From: Terfezia claveryi
Lineage: Eukaryota; Ascomycota; Pezizomycetes; Pezizales; Pezizaceae
DNA: 64,000 nt
Direction: 5' to 3'
Assembly: GCA_015179025.1 (NCBI GenBank)
Contig: WHUX01000063.1
Location: forward strand, 1-64,000
The notes under the pieces were generated by a model, which searched no databases, was not told the DNA's origin, and saw nothing but the letters and a program-made list of their open reading frames with translations. Below are positions 55,382 to 64,000 of this stretch, in pieces (position 1 is the stretch's first letter; each line of letters starts with the position of its first letter). Position numbers and translations under genes: made by a program.

Positions 55382-55473
55382 ATTTACAGCCCTGGCCGCC
55401 CGCCCGAGATAGCATACCGAAGATAGCATACCGAAGTATGCTATCTCTTGGGCGGGCCGCCAGGGCTGTAAAT
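55382..55473. repeat. Long near-perfect hairpin
   Basis: Arms of 35 and 37 nt (55382-55416 and 55437-55473) begin ATTTACAGCCCTGGC and end GAGATAGCATA, with only one substitution and a 2-nt length difference. The 20-nt loop contains a third copy of GATAGCATACCGAAG-like sequence. Transcribed from either side it would make a stable stem. It could be two fused transposon ends. Confidence 0.9.
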
Positions 55474-55499
55474 TGTCGACACTTTGGTGGCATTGCCAG

Positions 55500-58400
55500 C
55501 CCCCCCCGCAAATGAAGACACCGTATTTATCAACCAGACTACGTTATTTATTTATTTCAAAACAAGCGAATTGAACTAGATCTAAAACCACAAGAACAAA
55601 TATTCATAATAGAATGAGGACTATGGAGGAGAGATATATTTGTGAAGTTGTTGTCCTATAGAGATCGAATCGATATTGTGAATATGGCAGGGGTTTGCAT
55701 ACCTAGAATCCCTGGAAAGATTTGAAGCTTAGAAGTTGATATTGGCATAGCCCTTGCTTGGTTTACTGCCAACCATACCAGCACAACTATAGCTAGAAGT
55801 TCTGCACGTACTAAAGTGTCGACAACTTTGGCCGCCCACCCAAGGGATAAAAATCCGTCCTAAGCTTATACAACTAGCCCGGGCAGGTTCAGCTGCCGCT
55901 CTGGCTTGCTCAGTCTCACGCACAACGCAATCTAGGATGAGTTACATAGATCCAAGTATTTCTGTATCTCTTGTTCCTATGCTAAGCTAAGTAATATTTG
56001 CGTTAGGGCTGTAGGTCTAAGTGCAGTACTCTCGCCGGATGGTTATAAAAAGCCCTGAAGGTATAAACTCTGCGCACCAGTGGTATCAATGGTACTGCAC
56101 TACGTGAAGAAACTAGGTATATCTGAAACAAAATAACCCGGCGTCCGTGAAACAAAAAAGCTTTTGAATCAGTAATAGCTAGATATTATTCCAACCTATA
56201 ACCTCCTGATTATGCACCTACACACCCAACTTCTAAATCTTATTGTAATGAAAATAAATTGCTTTTTCCGGTTATCCGCAGGGATCCCTGCCTGCATATG
56301 TACCTAGTCCCCCGCATTCCGGGCATGTTCGGGTTCAGCACCAGCTCGCTTACCACTCCCGCAATCCTTGCCCTCTGACGTCTCTCTATAGCAGGGGTCT
56401 CTCTCTATAAGCGGGGGGTCATGCGACCAAACTCCAGCAGCATACAAATCTTTGCCGCCTCTCCCACCTGTGTACGTGTATGGCTGGAACACCACCATTG
56501 CCGACACTTTAGCGGTCATAGTCGCCAGGCTTTCCATATAGACCTTTGCGGCCAGTTGCTCTGGCAGCAATCAGGACTAACAAGAAACGGTGATATCAAA
56601 TCTGGACTTGCTCTGAGGCCAAGAGGGGAGAGGAGTGATAAACCTCACCGACTTGTTTAGGAGATGAATAGATCTAGTGTGCTAATCTTTTCATGTAGCG
56701 CTAACTGGAAGAGGAAATCTAGGTTAAGTTAGCCAGAAGATCATGTTGGTCTGCAATAATCATGTTATTTAATTTACAAGTTTCGTTCAGCACCAGCCAC
56801 TTCTTCATCTGTCCCATATTAGCATAATAGATCTGATCACACATATATTGGACGAAGCCATAGAAATAGATATGTCGAAATCATGGGTGGTCGGAGTACT
56901 AGGTACATTAACGTTGTTCAAGAACCGGAAACCGGATGGCAAGAGTCCACAGCCACAAATCTCCATACGAATATGAACAGGACTACCAGGCCATACAGAG
57001 TAGTTTCCTAAAGGAGATTATGGGGTTTTCTGTTTGCTGATTGGCCCCACGTGACTGGAATCCCCGTACTGGCGTAAGGCAAACCGTTTGGTGGTGCTTT
57101 TGGCCTCAATACCTCAACGCAGGACCACTGTAGGATAGTTTCCGTGAATATTACTTACCCAAGAAGAGTGGAGGTGTAGTTTCAATCCACGTCTTTGGTG
57201 GACATGATGCTGGCTGGTCAGCTGATGCTTGTGGCAGCTGCGAGGTATTAGGTCTATTAGCAATATATGAGGAACCATAGGTCAAAATCCCGAATACATT
57301 ATAAATTCTGGAACTTCAACACGACAGGATGTGTGCCAAGCCACATACTAAAACCTACCTATGGCTGCACAACAATACCGTGGATTATAGTCTGGTTCGT
57401 GGATTACAAGAGACATTGCTATCAAAAGAGAACTACTGTAGGCAAATCATTAACTACACCCAGTCGTCCTTATATATACCATGTGGTATAATTCAATATA
57501 TGTATTACAACCAGACGCACGGCGCGTACGCGCCGTGATATAAAGTAGCCGACAATGCTATAGTTAACCAAGCTGCTACACTTCCGCCGTACTACTCGTC
57601 ACCACGCCTACGTATACAACTCCCTCGCTTTACTGCGTTACATTCACCATGGAAACAGTCCCCGTTCTTGCCGGGTGGATTGTTTATGGCCACACCAAGA
57701 ATGTAAATCAACAACACCCACCATGAATGTTATTCTACTGGTGAAGGAGATGGAGCTAATACAGTGAGCAGCACTGGAAACCTGATTTACCACTATGCAG
57801 TTACAGAAACTGCCCTCCCACGACGCCCACCATGACCGAGATCGCTGCGCCCCGGACTACCACAACAATTCCAATCGTCGCCGCTTCGAACAGCGACGAC
57901 TCCTATCTCGACTGAATCCGCACCCCGCTGACCACGACCACCACCCTGTCTGGCGAAAAAGGTCCTGACTGCTGGAGATGCTGTTACCTATACCGGCCAA
58001 ATCGGTTCTTCATCCCCATGAACCCCTCTAGCGAAATTGGTTCAGTCTGTGGAGAATGGCTGGCGAAAGATACTGTTGCTGAATTCGGATCATCCCAGAC
58101 CCTGCACTGGATACCACCGCCCTCCGTCGGATACAAGCACTCACCTGGGGGGAATGATCTACTGTGAAGAAGAAATAGAAATTGGTAATTCTGTGGTTTT
58201 CACATTTGTTGAGTCCTGGAGCTATATCTGACGAAATTGGGCCCACAAGCCTGCCTCACTAGCTGAGCCTTGGGAGTGCTGCTAGTTATGCCTGATCAAA
58301 TCGGTTCCCGTCCACTGAGTGCTGGGAGTGCTCCTCTTTGCTACGAGGGTCTGATCGAGACTACCTCTTTGGAGGGGTAGTGCAACCAGATTAGGAAGTG

Positions 58401-59486
58401 CTCTTCCTGGGCCTAGCGAAATTAGTTCCTCATCACTCACGGTGACAAAGCCGGCCTCCCTCTGACCACGACGACCACACTCACACAAAACTGCTCCCCC
58501 TCCAGTACTACCATCCATGAAACCAACCTCCCACCCACCACCCACTGGCACAGAAACCAGTGCAGATAAGGCAGCAGAGGCAGAAGGATTTGGTATACAG
58601 ATGGAAGTGAGAAAATAATGGGATGGGAAGTTGTGATTGTGTTGGTGGTTGTAATTCTGACCTCTATATGTAGGGAGCAAAAACAGGGATACAGGGAGAA
58701 GGAGATAAAAAGTAATAGTGTTGGAACATTTGTAACTTAACCTACTACACGTTTGTTGTTTGATTCAATTGTGTTTTATAGGAGGAGTATTTTTGCAGTA
58801 TAGTAATGGAGCGGGAGCATCGAGGATGACACTTGGGATTGGTATGATTGTTCAAATTAGACCAAGAAGTGTAAAACGGATACATCAAGAACGAAGTGAT
58901 TTGTCTCTAGGGCGTCCGTAATCTGTCCGGCGGCGTTCGGGCGCCACGGGAGACACTGAGTGGAGAGCGCACTTGCGTCCAAAGAGCCGATCTGATGATG
59001 ACGGAGATACATGGGTGATCACACAAGTTGGGCGTTCACATGTGTGTTGGAAAGAGGCTACAGACGAGCAGACAATCCAGCACTGCCTGTAGGCGAAAAG
59101 GAGGTGAGGGGAGAGAGGGGGGAGGGGAGAGGGGGGAGGTTTGTTAAGTGATAATAGGAAAGAAACAAGAGAAATAGGAGAACTTCCCATCAACCAGAGT
59201 ATCTGGGCCGCGGCTTCCAAGACTCAGCTTAGCAACCATTCTTGCAGGGTGCAAAACCTCTAAAGGTGATTCATCTTGACCAAGGTACTGCAAGGGAAAC
59301 CCACAGGATCTGAAATATAAGTGTAGCTGCTCAGGGGCAGCTTAAAACCATTATTGTTCGCCGTCGCCCAGAAAAAGAACTTTCGAATTTAAAACGGGTC
59401 AGCTAACAAGCTCGGTTCTAGAAGGGATCTATTACGGCCCCCAAAACTTGGAATAGCCACCGGGCTGGGAGCATCGCGCCTCAAAG
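55500..59486. other. Intergenic with decayed repeats and a possible pseudogene
   Basis: It contains a CCAGACTA motif (55534-55541), a TAGTCTGG (57388-57395), a 20-bp palindrome (57518-57537), paired CTCTCTATA-type repeats near 56383-56410 resembling Tc1/mariner ends, and GTCGACACTTTGG-like repeats near 55474, 55815 and 56503. At about 57650-58560, stretches of Thr-rich coding-like sequence (PLTTTTTL twice, AVTYTGQIGSSSP) occur in different frames with stops, perhaps the relic of a Thr-rich surface protein gene. Nothing intact. Confidence 0.45.
57518..57537. repeat. 20-bp perfect GC-rich palindrome
   Basis: CACGGCGCGTACGCGCCGTG is its own reverse complement, inside AT-rich sequence. It follows ACAACCAGACG (57508), a relative of the CCAGACTA end motif, and lies about 120 bp from TAGTCTGG (57388), so it may be the join of two transposon ends. 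Confidence 0.9.
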
Positions 59487-60426
59487 ATGAGCACCATAGC
59501 CAATTGCCCGAACGTCAGTAACCACTCTTCTGGCCCCTCTCCAGGCACAATTGCCCACCAGGCCCGTCGGCCTGCACTCATTCCGTATTCCGCCGATCTC
59601 TCGGCTTATATATCTGCTTCATCATCTTCCCATGCATCTTTTCATATCAGTCCCTTCGGCACGATTCTTGGTGCTACATTCAGTCCACCACTGAGTATCA
59701 GTATCGGTAAAGCGCCCCTTTTTGTATTGCCACCTTCACTTCCAGACGGAAGGTGTCCTAATAACCTAAAACCTGCCTGGAGGAGAAGAGGAGGCACAGG
59801 GGATTTCAGCCCCTTTGGATGGGTTAGTGAGGAGGAGGACTTAGATGAAGGGTCTGAGGTAGTTGATAAAGGGGGGAGGAAAAGAGCTAAGACAACCAGC
59901 AATAGTGGGAGAAAGGCTAGGTTTAGGAGGAGTTTGTCACTGGGCCCAGTAGACATCAATATCGGGAAGGTTGATATTGATGTAATGGATGTCGACGATG
60001 AGGATGAGGAGAGGAAGGAGGTGGAAGGTGATGTTTTTAGCTGGGTAAGTTGATCACACTTTTCTTTCTTTGTTTGATTTTATCATATATTCGGGCTAAT
60101 ATCAGTAATAACAGGTCAACTCCTCGTCTCCAATCGATGACTTCCCATCCAAGCCCTTACCCAATCTTGCCTCTCTCACCCAGACTAATCTCTCCCACTC
60201 GTCGGGTAAAAGTCACCTCGAACTTAATCGCCGCCCACGCAAGCTGAATCTCAATGGCGAGACTGACAGTCCCCGTACATGGTCAGTGCCAACCAGTCCA
60301 ACGAGTGGGACATTTGGGGCCGATTTGGAACTGCAGCGACGGAGACTGGAAGAAGCGGGGCTGGGCATTGAAAGTGTGGTTGGGTTCCAGGGCGGCGGAG
60401 TAGAAGAGGTGGAGAGGAAAGCATAG
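59487..60426 (+). CDS. Two-exon protein of unknown function, 289 aa
   Basis: Exons 59487-60044 and 60115-60426, joined by a 70-nt intron (GTAAGT...AACAG) with GGCTAAT as branch point. The exon 1 frame alone stops just after the donor, and the second frame is open for 103 codons to TAG at 60424, supporting the splice. Residues 35-75 look folded (ASFHISPFGTILGATFSPPL). Next come an acidic stretch (SEEEDLDEGSE), two basic patches (GGRKRAKT, GRKARFRRSLSLG) that may be nuclear localisation signals, another acidic run (DVMDVDDEDEERKE), and in exon 2 a Ser/Pro-rich part ending in LELQRRRLEEAGLGIESVVG. No family recognised; a small nuclear fungal protein is a guess. Confidence 0.75.
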
Positions 60427-60559
60427 CTAATTTTCGACTCATTCTCAATGACGACAACCAGAACAACGGAGCAATGAAAAGGTGGTAAAACCTATAATGA
60501 TTGTCTGCGATATCCATGACGTTCACGTTTTTTTTTCCCGCTCTCTTTTACTTTTTTTA

Positions 60560-60708
60560 GCATCTTTGGAATCTTTGGATTCTTTGGATATTTTAGTTTT
60601 CATTCACTAACTAGCACTGCTGTCAAAAAGGTCATGGCCCAAAAGCCATGGCCCCAAAAAGTCATGGCCCCAAAAAGTCATGGCCCAAAAAAGTCATGGC
60701 CCAAAAAA
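60560..60708. repeat. Two short tandem repeats
   Basis: About three copies of a 9-10 bp ATCTTTGGA / TTCTTTGGA unit at 60560-60592, then about five copies of a 16-18 bp unit GTCATGGCCCCAAAAA at 60625-60708, which vary mainly in the length of the A run. They create a spurious Pro/Lys/Met-rich ORF. Confidence 0.85.
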
Positions 60709-62382
60709 ACTACGGAGCATCAGGCTCCACAAGCGTTTCGAGGCTACAGGTGGATAATAGCAGGGTTTTTATCGGCGCACTTCGGCTGGCAATTGTGTTA
60801 TGATACTTTTAGATTCAAGTTCTGTCTTACATCTTCTACTACTATTGATCAAACCACTTTGCTTCGCTACGGTTTAAAGTTCTATTCCAGTTGTGAGGTT
60901 TTATTATTGACTCTTTCTTTTTTGTTTTAGTCCGTTGACGTGTTGGGGAGGATCTACATTTTTCTATGGAGTAAGGAGTTCAATACATTAAGCAAAGAAT
61001 AGTAGCCGGTCCAAGCGGTGCAAGACTACTTGGACGCCCAGCTGTGTGATATTGAATATAGTCTCGTGCGATTAGTCTTCGCCCACTTAGCCCAAATGTC
61101 CTGCGACAGAAAGATAATTGAGCACCCGGAATTCTTCATCTGAAGTGGGTATATATATAACATATCAGGATGTGACTTCTATAGGTAGAATGAAGCGGGT
61201 CTTTAATAATTCTTCTTCGAGGGGTTAGCTGTTTTGGTTGATTTCGGGTTAAAAAATCCAATAACCCAGTTGAGGGTAACAGCTTGGTTCTTTACCACCT
61301 TTTTTTTTTTTTTTAATATTTAAAATTTTTTTTGAACCTTTAGGGCTATCTATCTACATTCCCCCTGCCGGTGGCAGCTACTGGGAATGATCTTTCCACC
61401 TAGACCCGTATCCTCAACCTGCTTTATCTGAAATTGTTTTTTTTTTTTGTTTTTTTTTCCCTTCATTGTTTAACTAACAATTTTTATTTTTTTTCCTTTT
61501 TTTTCCCCAAAGAGCGTGATATAACTATTGTACTGTCACTACACGGCCACTTAAAACCTGGGGGTTACTAGGCAGTAAAAAGATTCTGATGAGAGGGACA
61601 GAAAGTCCCTAGAAGAGGTGGAAATATAAACAAGAGCGGAAAGACCCACTTATGCATGTAGCACCAAAAAAAAAAAATGCGGCACATATATTTAATGTGC
61701 CTGCTCATAGGGGATGGGGGAAAAGAGAGGACACTCCGGCGCAGGGGGAGGGGGGGGGGGGGGGCGGGGAAGCAGAGGAGGCAATGCAGATGTTGAAGTT
61801 GTTTGATTTTTCTTGTTTTACCTCCCCCTTTACATTGGGCTTCATACTTTCTTGTCTAGAGGAGAGTGTAATCTGGTCTTGTGGCACACCCTAATGCTGC
61901 TTTCACAAAAGGATGAATTCAAAAGGGGCATGTGGGCTTGTTCCTAGTCTCTTGCTCTCTTGCCCTAATCTGGCCTGTGTGTTCATCCTCATGTTCATAT
62001 TCTCGTTCATGCCCTACCATGCCCTACCAGCCGCTCGCAGTTTTGGCTATTTCCAGAGCAGAGGGGAGTGGGAGGAGGTCGTGAGCGTGAGAGAGGAATG
62101 AAAAAGAAAGCCAAGTAACTGAGCTTGAAGCCAACCCAGGCTACTGCGTATGGGCCTCTACTTCAGTAAACCGTTCAGAAGTCTCGAGAATTTGTATGAA
62201 ACATTTTTTTACGTATGGGGTAATATGAAACATGGGCTTAAGTGCCACATATGCAGGTTTCTTCTTTCAAGAGCGTACTTTCGTTTGCACTAGGTAGTGC
62301 TGGGGACGCTCCAAGACCAGATACAAGTGTCCATGATCAGAATAGCGTCCAGCATCCAGTCTCAAGCCTAATCTGATATCTT
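60709..62382. other. Intergenic, homopolymer-rich, no gene
   Basis: Long T runs at 61301-61330 and 61437-61505 and a G-rich tract at 61744-61771 (GGGGGAGGGGGG-type, a possible G-quadruplex). Only unsupported ORFs. Confidence 0.55.
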
Positions 62383-62490
62383 TATTTTTCTAAGAAAAAA
62401 CTCAGTCACCACCCTTCCGGGCAGTATGGCGAGCCACCTGGAAATCCGGGTGGATCCAGGAGTCAAGCAAGTTAATCTGCCGCTCACGCA
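62383..62490 (-). repeat. SINE-like dispersed repeat, copy 5
   Basis: On the plus strand: T-rich tail, AAAAAACTCAGTCACC, GGCGAGCCACCTGGAAATCC, GGGTGGATCCAGGAGTCAAG, AAGTTAATCTGCCG. This is the reverse complement of the shared body and head. Confidence 0.65.
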
Positions 62491-64000
62491 TAGACATAAA
62501 TCGGTAATAATCGGGGAAACTGGAGGAAGGGGAAATAATATTATGAGAATCGGAGAATAATCTGAGTGTATGGGATAGGTGAGGAAAAAAAGCCCCTTTG
62601 CGTCCAGATCATCCTTACTCCACGAATGTCAATCGAAAAGAAAATAGACTATGTGATAAAAATGACTCTCTTTTGTCCTGTCAACACTGCGATCTTGCCC
62701 AGCCCCATGCGGCTGCGGTCGACACCCAAATCCACTTCGGTTTTCGATAGAGGATGCTGAAATTGTTCCCTACTGCGTCCCAGGCATCTGTGTCTTTATT
62801 GTCTTGCCTCTATATGTGTGTCGAAATGGGGCCACGCAGTGGCTCCCGGTATGGGCTCCTCTTCCCCCCCTCGGTGTTTTGAGCACTCAAAAATGATGTA
62901 GGCCCCGTCTTCTACTTCAAATCATGGTTTACCCAAGCGGGGGAAATGGCCTTGTAGATTTTATAAAGCCACGGGGCCCGATTGGTACGGGTCCATGTGT
63001 GGGCTGCAAGTACGTGTCCATTCCAGTCGGTCCTCCGTACCCCCCAGCCTGGTGGGGGACATTCCTAGGGTGTACGTCTCGTCTCGCCTTGGAAATGCTT
63101 CTGAGGCATCCAGCCGTAGCTGTTTTGGGGGTGACCTGCTATCGGACTTAGCGAAAACTCTAGGGAGTCCTTTGATCTGATTTCTCATTCCCTGGGATAC
63201 CGATGTGACTTCCGACCCAATTAATCGAGGTATCCAAATGGCCTCCGGGTGATACTTTATTTGGCTCTCAATCCCCGAGCTCAATGGTGCCCCTCTTGTC
63301 AGGACCAAGGCCATCTGTTTGGAGGATTGCTAGCATGTAGGCTTTGTGGTTCGAGCGGTCGTCCCCTAGGGCGAAGAGTTACTAGGTCCTGGAGCGGGGC
63401 TTGCCGAAAGTCGCTGATGTTCCCGAAGCTTATCTCGTGGGGTTCTGCTGCCGTTACTCTGCAGGCGGCGAGTCTAATCTGACTTTGGGGACATGTGTCG
63501 TACGGGAAAATGGGGAAATTGATACTTGTTCGTTATTTTGCATATTTACCACTGAACTGAAGTATTGGGGATGGTGCTTGCCTTACCCTGAGTCAATAAG
63601 ATTTATTCTTTAGAAGACGCAATACTTCGAGTGGATTGAAGGAAGAGGCAGTCTGGCCCACGCGGGCTATGTACAAGCAACAGTAAACTAGTTGATGCTG
63701 AAAACTAGAAGTGCCACTAAACGTAAGGGAAAGACTTCGCCTTGAACTTGTAGGTAAGGAGAGAACGCTGGAAAAAAAACTGTAAGAAACTATAAAATGA
63801 AAAAGGCTGCGTCCATCGCAAGCTGTAATATAGATAAGAATATTAAGGCTTTCCACCCGGCATCCCATTCGGCTCTTTAATCCATATGGGGCGGTCAAGA
63901 TCGTTGCAGGGGGATCAGTCTGGATCTCTCTCTTGATATGGTATCTAGGCCCCATTTCTCCATGGGCCAGTCACAGTGTGGGTAGGCTGGTGAGCAAATC
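62491..64000. other. Intergenic, no gene recognised
   Basis: ORFs of 60-120 codons on both strands between 62900 and 63955 have no recognised domain. Composition is near that of the gene blocks, so part of a gene beyond the right edge cannot be excluded. Confidence 0.45.

Noticed and set aside
54859..55515. 218-codon ORF
   Set aside because: It lies on purine-rich DNA and runs through the hairpin at 55382-55473; no domain and no promoter-like context.
1..64000. CRISPR array or bacterial-type operon
   Set aside because: Repeats are not spaced as direct repeat/spacer units, and the genes have spliceosomal introns, so the window is eukaryotic.

Overview
The window reads as nuclear DNA of a filamentous ascomycete (Pezizomycotina). 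Its genes carry short GT-AG introns of about 55-105 nt with CTAAC/CTGAC-like branch points, and the protein set is fungal: a Ure2p-like glutathione transferase, a fungal 12-helix MFS carrier, a mitochondrial PPR protein, arginine-specific carbamoyl-phosphate synthase small subunit, and an EST1/SMG6-type protein. A transposon-rich, low-gene landscape would suit a pezizomycete (truffle or morel relatives), but nothing here proves the class.

Bases 1 to about 10,560 are an AT-rich, CpG-poor transposon graveyard. From left to right it holds the 3' part of a chromodomain Ty3/gypsy element with its 3' LTR (to 2899), a large inverted repeat (arms about 2900-3430 and 5830-6350) around an AT-rich minisatellite, a small TIR element at 3556-4767 with a 5-bp TSD and a solo LTR nested inside it, a 107-125 bp tandem array (6180-7190), and a decayed hAT transposase (about 7560-9430) split by a second solo LTR. 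Both solo LTRs have exact 5-bp target duplications.

Bases 10,560 to about 18,600 hold no convincing gene. They contain a 653-bp MITE-like element, a ~120-bp minisatellite of about 11 units, and smaller repeats.

The genes are in 18.6-46.5 kb and at 59.5-60.4 kb: GST (18766-19573 +), MFS transporter (21892-24233 +), a low-complexity protein (25758-27833 -), a PPR protein (28751-31867 -), CPS small subunit (33309-34717 +), an EST1/PIN/CUE protein (42431-46484 +), and a two-exon protein of unknown function (59487-60426 +). The gaps carry five copies of a SINE-like dispersed repeat, many CCAGACTA transposon-end motifs, palindromes, tandem repeats and a probable copia relic.

The most interesting feature is upstream of the CPS gene. 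An arginine attenuator peptide (AAP) uORF is encoded in three tiny exons, the second only 13 nt, separated by a GT-AG intron and what must be a GC-AG intron. Only the fully spliced leader encodes the conserved TSQDYLSDHIW core, so splicing could decide whether arginine can shut off the gene. The same window encodes an SMG6-like PIN nuclease, a factor of the nonsense-mediated decay pathway that acts on AAP-regulated mRNAs in other fungi; that link is inference.
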